Positions 24,663-35,809 of a DNA stretch of 64,000 nucleotides are shown in pieces. The translations under genes were made by a program, and so were the position numbers. The notes below the pieces were generated by a model. That model saw only the letters and a program-made list of their open reading frames with translations. It did not search any database and had not been told where the DNA came from. The number at the start of each line of letters is the position of its first letter. Positions within the stretch are counted from its first letter, which is position 1. The DNA is from Paramyrothecium sp. XJ0827 (taxonomy: Eukaryota; Ascomycota; Sordariomycetes; Hypocreales; Stachybotryaceae), in NCBI GenBank assembly GCA_020881915.1, contig JAJFPB010000002.1, positions 5,095,001 to 5,159,000 on the forward strand. The letters run 5' to 3'.

Positions 24663-27600
24663 ATGGAGCAGACACCTGATTTACCAATTGAAACTGTAGG
24701 CGCAACCCAGGAAACTGCGGATGCGTCACAGACGCGAACCAAATATCAATTCTACCGAGTTCGAGACGTGCCGCCAGAATTATCAGAACCAGAACTAGTG
24801 GAAACTTTGCAGCATCACCCGGACTTGCGCTTTGCAAATATTACTGTGCTGGACGAGGACGACGAGGATGTCTTTAGCACTGACGCCAGTGAATGGATTC
24901 TGACTCTAGCAACTGATCATTCTGATCTGAGCGGTAACATGGTCGCCACCATTCGTATTCCTGAAACCAACATGCTGTTATCCAACCTCGACCATGTTCT
25001 CCGATTAGCTATCGACGTATCTGCACCGTCGTCCGAGATGAATATCGTATCGGCAGGCACAAAGAGGAAAAGGGACTCCTCCGCTCATGGCGTCAGCGTG
25101 AGGTTTGATCGAAATTTTCAAGGTATCACCACCCTTTTTGCGCCTCCTAATGACGAACACGAAATGGACATACTCGCTGTCTCTGGCCTGGGAAACCACG
25201 CCTTTGGCACCTTTGTGAACGAGGCCGACGGCCACATGTGGTTGAGCGATGACATACCACGAGATTTCCCGCAAGCCCGGATTATGATCTACGGTTATGA
25301 AGAAGGGCCAAAGCAAAACACTGACCCGGAGGACCATGTCCGCTCGCTTCAAACTGCTTTAAGCCAGCTGCTGGAATCCTCCGAAAGGCCGATAACTTTG
25401 ATCGGCCATAGCCTTGGCGGCTTGTTTATTAAAGAAGCACTGATTCGCATAACGAACTCGAGCCCGGATCTGATGGCTCTCGTTTGTGCCGTGCTCCTCT
25501 TTAGCGTGCCCAACGAGGGGGTAAACATGGAATCATTCGATCTTTCGTTCAGCGATGAGCCAACCCGGTCTCTTTTTGAATGCATGGGGGTATTAAGTCC
25601 CCTAGTCTTGCGCTTACAAGCGCAAAACTTCGACCTTGTGCTGTCTCAGTCTAGTATCGAGATGTTCTGCTTCTGCGAGTCCAGGCCGTGTCCCACGGGA
25701 ATGCAGGCTGAAGGGCCAAATACGACCGCATGGACACCCTCTCCGAATTCGACCCCCGAAATGCATGAGACTTCCGGTCCTCCTGGGTGCCTAGTGAGTT
25801 GGCGATCAGCAACCAGCTGCTTGCCTGATGGCACAAGCCCAGACCGCTCAGTGTCGATAAATCGATCGCATTGGGATATCGTCAAGTTCTTTCGCCACGA
25901 TCCTGAGTACGAGAAGGTCGCACTTGTCATCAAGGGCATAACCAAGCAACTTATGGATAACAATCAATCGGATACCCGACATGCTAGGCCGCCTCTCGGC
26001 CAGAGCGAGCTGAAACACTTGCAGCAATCACTTTATTTCCGTCGCACAGAGGTTCAGCAAACAAGCAACCACAATGCCTACCAGAATACTGGTGTATGGC
26101 TGCTGAAGAAGTCCGAATACCTCGAGTGGCTTGACTCAAGCAAACTTGATCAACATCATGGCCTCCTCTGGGTGAAGGGCAAACCCGGAGCTGGAAAGTC
26201 TACCCTGATGAGGACTATACTGGCAAATGTCAAAAAGACGATGAAGAAAAGGATCGTCGTCTTCTTCTTTTTCAATGCCTATGGAAACGAATTGGAAAAG
26301 TCGGTCCTGGGGATGTACAGATCCTTACTATTCCAGCTTCTGGAGCGGCTTCCAAGACTGCAATTTATCTTCAACACTCTCAACCTGGAAACCGAACAAA
26401 TTATGGAACACATATGGACCGTCGAATCGCTCAAAGTTCTCTTGCATTTTGCCGTACGGAACCTTGAAAGTACCGCCGTCACCTGCTTTATCGACATTCA
26501 TGGCGACTGTGATGAGGCGCAGGTTCAAGCTGCCATATCTTTCTTCGCGGAGTTAGCTTGTACCGCTGTGTCCGGGGGACTTGACCTCAGGTTTTACTTT
26601 TCGAGTAGGCATTATCAATACACCATCGAAAATGGGCTAAGCCTCACCTTGGAGGAACAAGAAGGTCATCAGGAGGATATAAACAAGTACCTGAACGCCA
26701 AGCTCAACATCGGTCGCAGCACAATCGCCGAACAGGTCCGAACTGAGCTTCGGGAAAAACCACTCGGCGTGTTTCTTTGGACATTTCTCGTTGTCAAGTT
26801 TCTAAACAAGGCATACGACGTCGGACGCGTATATACGTTATGCCACGTCCTGCGAGAGCTGCCCGATGACCTCCACGGGCTCTACTATAAACTACTTACA
26901 CACGATAACAGTAATCTTCGGGAGTTCCTCTTATGCATCCAATTGATACTCTTCGCCAAACAGCCGCTCAGCCCTGAACAGCTGTACTTCGCCATCATAT
27001 CTGGCACCAACCCGAGAGCTCTGGCCATGGCGGACCCAGCGCTCAAGTCGATTGTCAGCGAACGATTTGTTCTCGAGTGCTCCAAGGGTTTCGCTGATGC
27101 AACCACGTCAGAACAGTCAATAGTCCAATTCGTCCACGAGTCTATAAGTGAGTTCTTCCTTAAAGGACATGGTGTGCGTGAGCTTTGGCCGCGTTATCGA
27201 GACAACTTCGAAGGCCTCAGCCACGAACAACTTAAACGGTGCTGCTACAATTATCTGGCGCTCAAAGTCCCTGAACAACTCGGTCTCGGCACATCGATCG
27301 ATTTTGAACATCTATCTCGGGTAGAAGATAGTTTCCCTTTTATGGAATATGCCATTCACAACTCTCTACACCATGCTGAACAGGCCCAAATCCACGGCAT
27401 CGACCAAGACATTTTTATCCAGGATTTTCCTCTGGACAATTGGATTGCCTACAATAACTTGTTTCAGCAGCAAGTGGTACATACCAACAAGGCCACTCTG
27501 CTGTATATTCTGGCCGAGAAAGACCTGTCAGGTCTTATGAAACGCCTGCCATCCATCCTGTCATACTTAGACCTAGAGTGTGAGCGTTACGGCACCCCTC

Positions 27601-29804
27601 TTTTCGCTGCCCTGGCCACTAAGAGTGACAAGGCTCTCAGTGCATTTTTGGAGGCCGAAATAAAGAGCGTAGACTGGGGTAACGCTGGTCGATGGCTGCT
27701 GAGCAACATGGGTCTTCAAAGGGGGGAAACATTGGCTCCCATAGGCGATGACTTCGTCTTTTCCGGAGAGAAGGGCGTGGTTTCGTATCTAACGGAGCCA
27801 GCCAACAGACCACTTTTCAATCTCCTCCTTGATTTGGGTAAGATCGAAGTTCGCGCGGCTGCGTTCGTTGAAGCGGCGAAAAACGGCAACAGAGAACTTG
27901 TGGAATGGCTGCTGACGACCAACGCTGAGCTTACGAATGATGAAGGTGGAACAGCATTGTTATCGGCCGCCATGAATGGGCATGCCGCAGTTTTGCAGAT
28001 ACTTCTGGGGGTCCCAGGTATCATGACCAACCTGAAAGATCATAACGGCCGTACGCCATTATCATGGGCTGCCGGGAATGGCCATGAAGCGGTGGTAAGA
28101 TTGCTTTTAGAGAGAGGGGCAGATGTGAATTCTCAAGACATTACTTCTCAAACGCCATTAGGTTGGGCCGCCGGGAATGGGCATGTGGTCATTGTAGACC
28201 TTCTCCTGGACGCAGTGGCCGATATTAACTTGGAAGATCAAAATGGCCTAAGTCCGCTGCGGTGGGCCGCAAGGAATGGGCATAAGGAAGTGGTGAAACT
28301 GCTTTTGGCCTTTCCCGAAATCAGCCTCGACCTTAAAGATAAGATTGGCTGTCAAATACTACTAAGTGGTCAGGGTCATGACTTTGAGGCGGTTGTGAGA
28401 CTGCTTCTAGACCGGCAGGCCGATGTAAATTCGGCAGCCGAAACTGGCCAGATACCATTGGTGTGGGCTGTTGTGAACGAACATAAAATAGCCCTGCGAA
28501 TGCTTCTGGCAGCTTCTGGAGTTGACATCAATGTGGAGGATAAGGACGGCCGCACTCCACTTTCGTGGGCTGCCGGTAACGGACTTGAGGTGATCGTCAA
28601 GTTGCTTCTCGACAGGAAAGCCGACCCTAACCTCACAGACAACACTGGCCAGACGCCAATAACATGGGCTGTGAGGAATTCTCGTGTTAACGTGGTCAGT
28701 GTTTTGCTTAATCATGTTGGAGTATTGCCAGACTTGAAAGACAGCATCGGCCGGTCGCCTCTGTCATGGGCTGTTGAGGGCTGCAAAGAAATCATTGAGC
28801 TGCTTCTGGAAAGTTCTGGTGTTGATATAAACTCCAGAGATGATCACGACCGGACTCCATTATCCCACGCAGCCGAGCGTGGCAATGACGGCGTTGTCAA
28901 GCGGCTTTTGAAGACACCGGATGTTGAGGTGTGCTCAGTAGATGCCAGTGGCTGGACATCGTTGTTCTGGGCTTGTTCCCGTTGGCCAATCGCGCAAATT
29001 CTTGTTGATACAGGCGAATTCGACTTGAACATGAGGGATGTTTCGGGTCGGACGCTGCTGTCTTGGGCGGCAGGCTTAGGTGCCATAGACCTTGCCCAGC
29101 TGTTGCTAAAAAGAGATGTATGGGTCAACTCCAGAGACAAGAACGGTAGAACACCACTCTCTTGGGCAACTGGAAACGCCAGTAATGTTCTGAATCGGCC
29201 GCCAATATCAACAACGGCTTCCATCCAACAAGTCGACGAAGATCTAAGCCAAGAGAGACGTGAAGCTTCAGCTCACGGTATAGAATCTCGTGCATCAACC
29301 CAACCCTTTCTGAGACAAGACCAGGTTTTCCAGGATTTTCAATTGCAATTAATGTTACTTGAACAGCAACAACAAAAAAAGAGGTTGGCACGGGCGAACG
29401 TGGAACAGACTACGGTATCCGAATCTCCCACATCTCCTACACTTACCGCTTGGCGCCATCCTGAATCTATTCGTCAGGCACATCGAACGCAATCAGCGTC
29501 TTTTGAAAAGCAGAAAATAGAGCGGATAGCTGTGGACCGCAGCAAAAACATACGGATGATCGAGATTTTGCTCGCAGACAGCAGAGTGGACCCAGATTGT
29601 AAAGACGATAATGACCGAGGCCCTTTGTCATATGCCGCTGAGCATGGCCATACGAAGGAAGTTGAACTACTGCTCGCGACCAAGAAAGTCGACTGTAGCT
29701 TTAAGGATAAGATGGGGCGGACTCCGATCTGCTATGCTAGAGAATCTCGGAATCCAGCAACAGTGCAATTGCTAGCCATGGCAAGTGCGGTAGTCTTGGA
29801 TTAG
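24663..29804 (+). CDS. NLR-type protein: alpha/beta-hydrolase - NACHT - ankyrin repeats
   Basis: Intronless, 1,713 residues. N-terminal alpha/beta-hydrolase domain (about 160-400) with the nucleophile elbow GHSLGG (about 246), like the lipase/SesB-type effector domains of fungal STAND proteins. NACHT NTPase follows with Walker A GKPGAGKST (about 505-513); the Walker B region reads FIDIHGDCDE (about 607), where many fungal relatives have ALDECDE. A helical region leads into a block of about a dozen ankyrin repeats (about 1075-1505; units of the type GRTPLSWAAGNGHEAVV), then a Gln-rich linker and two final repeats (about 1630-1706). Such proteins sense non-self or stress signals and trigger cell death or incompatibility; a role here is inference. 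The ATG at 24663 is the first in frame. The neighbouring HET gene lies tail-to-tail. Confidence 0.92.
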   Translation: MEQTPDLPIETVGATQETADASQTRTKYQFYRVRDVPPELSEPELVETLQHHPDLRFANITVLDEDDEDVFSTDASEWILTLATDHSDLSGNMVATIRIPETNMLLSNLDHVLRLAIDVSAPSSEMNIVSAGTKRKRDSSAHGVSVRFDRNFQGITTLFAPPNDEHEMDILAVSGLGNHAFGTFVNEADGHMWLSDDIPRDFPQARIMIYGYEEGPKQNTDPEDHVRSLQTALSQLLESSERPITLIGHSLGGLFIKEALIRITNSSPDLMALVCAVLLFSVPNEGVNMESFDLSFSDEPTRSLFECMGVLSPLVLRLQAQNFDLVLSQSSIEMFCFCESRPCPTGMQAEGPNTTAWTPSPNSTPEMHETSGPPGCLVSWRSATSCLPDGTSPDRSVSINRSHWDIVKFFRHDPEYEKVALVIKGITKQLMDNNQSDTRHARPPLGQSELKHLQQSLYFRRTEVQQTSNHNAYQNTGVWLLKKSEYLEWLDSSKLDQHHGLLWVKGKPGAGKSTLMRTILANVKKTMKKRIVVFFFFNAYGNELEKSVLGMYRSLLFQLLERLPRLQFIFNTLNLETEQIMEHIWTVESLKVLLHFAVRNLESTAVTCFIDIHGDCDEAQVQAAISFFAELACTAVSGGLDLRFYFSSRHYQYTIENGLSLTLEEQEGHQEDINKYLNAKLNIGRSTIAEQVRTELREKPLGVFLWTFLVVKFLNKAYDVGRVYTLCHVLRELPDDLHGLYYKLLTHDNSNLREFLLCIQLILFAKQPLSPEQLYFAIISGTNPRALAMADPALKSIVSERFVLECSKGFADATTSEQSIVQFVHESISEFFLKGHGVRELWPRYRDNFEGLSHEQLKRCCYNYLALKVPEQLGLGTSIDFEHLSRVEDSFPFMEYAIHNSLHHAEQAQIHGIDQDIFIQDFPLDNWIAYNNLFQQQVVHTNKATLLYILAEKDLSGLMKRLPSILSYLDLECERYGTPLFAALATKSDKALSAFLEAEIKSVDWGNAGRWLLSNMGLQRGETLAPIGDDFVFSGEKGVVSYLTEPANRPLFNLLLDLGKIEVRAAAFVEAAKNGNRELVEWLLTTNAELTNDEGGTALLSAAMNGHAAVLQILLGVPGIMTNLKDHNGRTPLSWAAGNGHEAVVRLLLERGADVNSQDITSQTPLGWAAGNGHVVIVDLLLDAVADINLEDQNGLSPLRWAARNGHKEVVKLLLAFPEISLDLKDKIGCQILLSGQGHDFEAVVRLLLDRQADVNSAAETGQIPLVWAVVNEHKIALRMLLAASGVDINVEDKDGRTPLSWAAGNGLEVIVKLLLDRKADPNLTDNTGQTPITWAVRNSRVNVVSVLLNHVGVLPDLKDSIGRSPLSWAVEGCKEIIELLLESSGVDINSRDDHDRTPLSHAAERGNDGVVKRLLKTPDVEVCSVDASGWTSLFWACSRWPIAQILVDTGEFDLNMRDVSGRTLLSWAAGLGAIDLAQLLLKRDVWVNSRDKNGRTPLSWATGNASNVLNRPPISTTASIQQVDEDLSQERREASAHGIESRASTQPFLRQDQVFQDFQLQLMLLEQQQQKKRLARANVEQTTVSESPTSPTLTAWRHPESIRQAHRTQSASFEKQKIERIAVDRSKNIRMIEILLADSRVDPDCKDDNDRGPLSYAAEHGHTKEVELLLATKKVDCSFKDKMGRTPICYARESRNPATVQLLAMASAVVLD

Positions 29805-30112
29805 ATAGACTGTTGATGGGTTCTGGTAAAGCTGTGAGAAATTTGCCCAGAGAGGCTCTGTCTAGCTCGGGATAAACTAGTAAGCGCTCGGTTACAAAGA
29901 GGGAATAGGGAATGCTCATTGTAGCGATGGGGTTTTGTGATATACCCCAACATGGGGTTCCCCTAACTTCCAAAAACTTGATCAATAGGACCCTTTCTAT
30001 TATGGGATACTTGTCGATAGGATATCTGCTATATACCTTTTCTCTATTCTTTATCCTCGCCCTTGAGTGAACGCGACGGGAAAACATTTGGCAGTCCTGA
30101 TTTTCGAGTTCT
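29805..30112. other. Short intergenic gap between convergent NLR and HET genes
   Basis: About 300 bp holding the two 3' ends; nothing recognisable beyond probable untranslated regions. Confidence 0.5.
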
Positions 30113-32877
30113 CTATATTAGATCCACCACTTGTGTTGCTTCAGTAGGAGGAACAGCCTCGCCGTGCATGATTCCGTGGACGTAAGCACAGCCCACAACT
30201 TTGTATATCTCTTCGTCCAAGTTCCTCAAGACGATTGGTACGTGCAAGCCTCCTATGAGCCATATCTCATCACCCACTTCTACGCCTCCAGGATTGACTC
30301 CTAGACGGCCATCGCATGTGGCGAACAGCTCGCGGTTGTCTTGAAAACCGCCCATATTTCTGTCGACTTGAGTCATGCCACTGCTGGAAGCCAAGACTTC
30401 AAGCACTCTGTCAAGACTTTCCTTCAGTCTTTCGTAGTCTTGAGCGTTTTGAGCCGCGACAGCGACCTCTACTGCTTGCATGGATTCAATCCACAGTGCA
30501 GGAACCGGGCGGTCTGTGCTGTCAAAAGGAAGATCGCCTCTCAACATGGCGAGGCTTGTGTTTATTTCCAGAATTGCGCTGACTTGCTCTTCCCGGTTGA
30601 AATTGCGGTTGAGTTCATTTGCGTTGAACATGTCAGTCAAGAGTTCATTTGTCAGGGCCAACAACCCGTTCTCTTTCAGCCCCAAGTTCTCAACGCATTG
30701 CGCGTAGAACGGATGCTCCTCGTGCCCAACTGCTGCTTCAAGTATTTTCTCCAGCAACCTCTTGATTTCATGTAACTGCACACGGCTGACCTGGAATATG
30801 AGAAAACCTTCAAGTCGCCTCATGTGGAGATCTCCGAGCCATTCTGGGGCTGGGTGCGCTTTACTACCACCATGGTCATCGCTGAGGAGTGTGCGCCAAA
30901 GGACCTCGAACCGGCTTTGCTCTCTTAGCTCGGTCACTTGGTAGGCATTTTTAGCCATTTCCATATTGTATGAAACGTTTTCTGGAGGAGAGGATATCAT
31001 CGAGATTTCGGGGAGGTGACTCAGTAGCTGTAGAAGCTTTTTGAAACCGTGCACTAAATCCCCTGCCCCCACTGGCTCCCCTTGTAGGTATGCCACAGTA
31101 TCAACGTGATATCCAGTAACTCGAAGAAGTGTTCCATCACACAAGTATTCGATATCAGAGGTTGGAAGACCGGTCGCCGCCGCAAAGATTGGCGAATCCT
31201 GGAGGAACTGTTGCCCGTGATACTGGCTAAAGTCAACAACCCAAGAGGGAAGACAATGTTCGCTGCTCTCTAATCCTCCAAGAAAAACCAAGAATCGAGT
31301 CCCTAGGCTCTCGGCCATGGCTTGTGTTGCCTCTGTGTACACCTGCGCCACTGACTTGGTGTAGTCCGGGCTTGGGTAGATGGGGTATCCATAATCATCT
31401 TTGAAGAGGCCGTGGAAAGCGAAGATCTTATCGCGGGGGTCGTAGGCATATGTAGAGCGGAAAGTTTCGAAGGTGAATTTCAGGTTAGTCTTGATTGCTT
31501 GCCTGAGTTGTTCCCGGACTACTGGCGGATACTGTGGTAAAATAGTGGTCAGCATAGATAAAAAGTACTGGAACCTGTTTCATTTACCTGTAGCGCGCGG
31601 TCATAGCCCATCATGACCCTCATAGCAGGTGCCGTAGCCATGACTCCTCCCCAGTCATACGCCACGTCTTCCTTGACCCAAGGAGCCCGGAAGAGCTCTG
31701 GAACGTCTTTCCATCGTCTTATCGATCCGCGCTTAGTTCGATGCCAGACGCCTGGCGTGGTATTCCAAGAGGGGACACCCCCAGTCTCAACATCGACAAT
31801 GTTGAACCTGACGATGCTCTGTATCTGAGAAAGCCAATCTGTTTCTGTGAGCTGCGTTATACGGTTCCAAAAATGATCCTGCTTCATGGCCACAGCCCCA
31901 CAAAGAAAGACGCAGGTAGGCGAAAGCACCCACTCTTGGACGACCCAAGCTCTTTTGAACCAGGAGCGACTCACGAACAGATACCACCCGACAAGTTCCT
32001 CGGGTAACACCGGCTCGATGCCGAGCTCCAGGAAGGACTCCGGCCTAGTGATTTCGAACGAGCGACATCGATGAATCAGGGCCTGCTTATCTTCGACTTC
32101 TTCTGCGCTTTGGACTTTTATCTCCTCCCTGAAGTAATCCATCAATCGGTCCAATTTTCCTACTGTGGCTATAGCTCCAGTGGTGGCAAGCGCTTCACCA
32201 CCCCCCAGCCACATGATCGTAGCTTGTGCTTGACTATATATCCGGTCCATCAAGGGGACTTGCTCGTTTTTCTCGATAAGATCGTCTTGATTGATACACA
32301 ATGCATCGATCCAAATGTACAAGCTAGAAGATTCCTGCGGCCGGTATTGCGGTCCCAGATTTGTTGCGAGTTCATTTCCACTGAAGTTGGAACGAATGCT
32401 AATGAGAGCCGTGTACAAGTTTGTGGCCACTGTCACAAGCTTCCCATTGCATTCAATCTCAAAGGCCGGCGCGGCCCAGTGTTCGGCTGAGAAAATGTCT
32501 CGCTTGTCGGTGTAAATAGTTCGAGGATCGCCCCAGGTGTACGACAAAGCAAAGTAGTCAGGATTGTCTGCCAAGTCAACCACAACTGTAGAACAAAATA
32601 TTTTTCCGTATTTCTTCTCAGAAGAAAAGTCGTCATAGTCTTGGATGAGATCTAGTTTAACCAAACGGATCGAACTGGGTGTGGGAAGCGGTTTGTAGTC
32701 GCAAGGGAGTTTGGTTCTGTTGATGCAACCTTCGGGTGGATTGATGATGGGCAATGGCTCGACAAATTCAGAATCTTCTTCCTCTTCTCGTTGCTTTTCT
32801 GAATTTTTCTTATCGTTTCCATCTTCATATTTACTAGTGCTAGCAAGACTCTCCTCTCTTGCTGGGCATTCGACCAT
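30113..32877 (-). CDS. Heterokaryon-incompatibility (HET) domain protein
   Basis: Exons 32877..31588 and 31531..30113 are joined by a 56-nt intron (donor GTAAAT, branch GCTGAC, acceptor CACAG, phase 0), giving 902 residues. The HET domain blocks are clear: YFALSYTWGDP, then IWIDALCINQDD and MDRIYSQAQATIMWLG (about 125-235). After the domain come FKRAWVVQEWVLS and a long C-terminal region with DPRDKIFAFHGLF, both usual in HET proteins. The C-terminal stretch VGDEIWLIGGLHVPIVLRN is also typical. HET domains mediate programmed cell death after fusion of incompatible strains; a role for this copy is inference. It sits between the NLR gene and the AAA+ gene, 163 bp from the latter's 3' end. Confidence 0.93.
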
Positions 32878-35337
32878 AGGGCTATCGACATTGTGAGATG
32901 CGGGCTAATCAGGAGTTAGCATTCTGAGTACCCTTGAGTGTAATGATTGACTTGAGTAAACTGGTAATGATCCTCGAGCCAGTATTGGCCATTATGAGAA
33001 TTGATCGATTTTTAAGTCTAGAATATTGGAAATGGATAATCTAACGTACAGTGATATTCTTCCTCGCCGGTGAGTACTTCTTCGCAAACTCCTCAAGCTG
33101 CTGCAGGTCTTGCCTACTCACACTCGGCCCAATGTGCGTGAGTGCTTTTTGGAAATGGCCATTGGTGAGCTGGAGCTTCAGTGTGCGGGGCTTTTTGTTT
33201 CCCTCTTCCCTTTCGTTCGTACCCGGCCCGTCGGTCGGAGTTGTTTCGCAAGGTTGTGTTACGACGGTATCATCATCGGACGACGCAGGGGTTATGCAGT
33301 CAGCGGTAGTAGAGTTTGAGTCTGCAGATGACTCAGATGAATCAGTGAGCACCGTTCCTGTTGAGTCTGACGCATGCTGTGCTGACTGAGGGGGATCGCA
33401 TGCTTCAACATTTGCATTGTGGCTCTTTGTGTTGGCACCCAGCTTTTGAGGATCCTGGACATTGAGATGTCCGGATTTTTCCTCTTTTCGCACGGAAGAA
33501 TCAAGACGATCAGATTTGTCTTTAGTCTTGAAGCCAAGCTGTTGTTCTATGGCCCACATCAGGCCTGCTTCGCCACATAAACTTTTCAGGTCAGACCCAG
33601 AGTAGCCGTCTGTCAATGCAGCTAGCTCATCGACATCAACACCATCAAGATCATCGTCCTTGAGGAACAATCGCAGAATGCCGGCGCGGGCCTTGATGTC
33701 TGGCAAGCCGAACGGAATCTTTTGAGGAAGTCGACGCAGGAAGGCGGTATCGAGGTCCCCTGGCCTGTTGGTGGCGACTAGCACGAAAGGCGTCGTCTTA
33801 GATTGCGTGAGACCGTCCATTTCTTGTAGGAACTGTGTAATGGCAGCTCGTTGCCAGCTCCTATCGCTACCGCAGCGACGGTAAAACAACGAATCCACCT
33901 CATCCATGAAAATAATGCATGGTGATAACTTGGCGGCCAAGCTAAAGGCGGCATGGATGTATTTTTCCGTCTCTCCGACGTATTTAGCGTTGATTGTAGA
34001 TGCGTCGAGGACGAGCATGTTGGATCCGGTGCTCTTGGCGACAGCCCTTGCGAGATGTGTTTTGCCCGTTCCGGGAGGGCCATAGAGCATTGCACCTTTG
34101 ATCCGGATTTGTGCTACTAGAGCTTGTGATGCAGCTTCTGTGCGGAGTTTCGACAGATGAATCAGAGTCTTTATCGTGTCTAGCACTTCTTGATCCAGGA
34201 TAACATCTTCGAAGTCCGCATGTAACTTGCCTGTTGCAGGTGTCAGTGGTCTCGATAATTAGTTCCGGTAGAAGTGTACTTACTAGGGTCAACAACATGA
34301 GCAATGAGCTCTTCTTCTTTTTCGTCACATTTTCTCTTGACTTCCTCTAGCCTTTTCTCCCACGTATCTTCTTCGAGGTCCTCTGGATCGTGTGGTTTCT
34401 GTTCGGTCGCCTCCTTCGTATCAGTTTCGTCGAAACCCGGGCAATCCGACATTTCCATAACGGTGCATGCAGGGAATACTCGGTCAAAAACAGCTTGGAC
34501 ATCTCCGGCCTCAAGTTTCTGTTTCCTCACGCATCGCCCGATAAGTGGAATAGCCAGAGAGTCAACTACTTCCTTGTCCCACAAGGACATTGACCCCATC
34601 TCATTTTGAATCCTATCGCTCAAAAAGTGGAACCAGTCGCTGGTTTGCAATAGAAGATCAGGAGGGCTCATCTTGAAATGTGACAAATGTGCTTGGAGCT
34701 GGTGCTTGAGGAGACGAATATTGTTTTTGGGCACGAGGCTGGTGAGTGGTGTCTGCTTCGGACCCGGCCAATCCGCAGGCACAGTATCGGGCATCAAATC
34801 TGTAACAAAAAGCCTAGACAAACGAAGCTTTCGCGACGGAAATGACATCCCGCAATGCCGATCATTGCAGTCGTGTATCTCCTCACAGTGACATAGCCAG
34901 CAACTGCAATATTTCACCTTCCAAGGCTCAGAGTCATCGGGGGTTATCTCCTCATCCTCATCGTCTGTGTGTGTAACCGAGACCACCAGTGTAATGTTTT
35001 CGCCTTTTTGTCGTTGCTTGCTGATAGCATCTCTCATTCTGGTGATGAGTCGTCGACCGTATTCACTTTGAATGGTTGCTTTGATACCTCGATAGTGAAG
35101 GAGAATAGGCGGTGATTGGACTGTCGAGGTGGTGTCAGACCTGTAGTCTGTGTGTGGAGCAGGAGCAGAGTCTTCACAGACAACATCCATGGCTTTCGCT
35201 TCTGCCTCGTTGCCATCAATCGGTCTGTCTTGGTGATCCGTTTCCTCGTTCCGTCCCAAATCACTGGATTTTGGTTTGTTCCTTTTGAGAATGCCATCGA
35301 ACAGCGCACCATAGGCACGCATGCATTTGTGCCAGCT

Positions 35338-35345
35338 GCCATTCT
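35338..35345. repeat. Target-site duplication, left copy (GCCATTCT)
   Basis: Eight bases directly outside the left inverted repeat, identical to 38704-38711. Confidence 0.95.
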
Positions 35346-35362
35346 CAGTGAAGTAAATAGTG
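35346..35362 (+). repeat. hAT terminal inverted repeat, left
   Basis: CAGTGAAGTAAATAGTG; an exact inverted match to 38687-38703. The sequence diverges immediately inside. Confidence 0.95.
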
Positions 35363-35809
35363 CAAAATACGGTATACGATATTTTTTCAACGCCACACTG
35401 CACTGGATTGTTTAGGAATTCGGTGCACTGCACGGCATACGGTATTCCACTATATTTAAGCAATATCGTATCGTAATATCATATCGCACGGCGTGCGAAG
35501 AGCCGCATGGCCTAAGCATAAAACTAACCACATTGAGTAAGGTTGAGGCTCAAGATAGTCTCACGGACCCTAACAAGATGAAGCCATTCACAGTCAACAT
35601 ATAAGATTATACTATTGCCAGATAACGAGAACGCTCAGGAAAACGTTTTCCTAGACCTCGCTCGCGTATGTTAAGGGTTTACTTAAGCTACATAATTGAC
35701 TAATTTAACGTCACTCCTATTGCTTAAGCGTGAGAATGAAGTAGGTAGATCTAGAGGTCAAAAGAAAACTCCACAGATTCGAGCATTATGAGTTTGAATT
35801 GTTTGCATA

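Noticed and set aside
34243..35463. A single minus-strand frame from within the hAT end into the AAA+ gene as a separate gene
   Set aside because: The part inside the transposon has no ATG start and is TIR/subterminal sequence; the rest is the middle exon of the split AAA+ gene.
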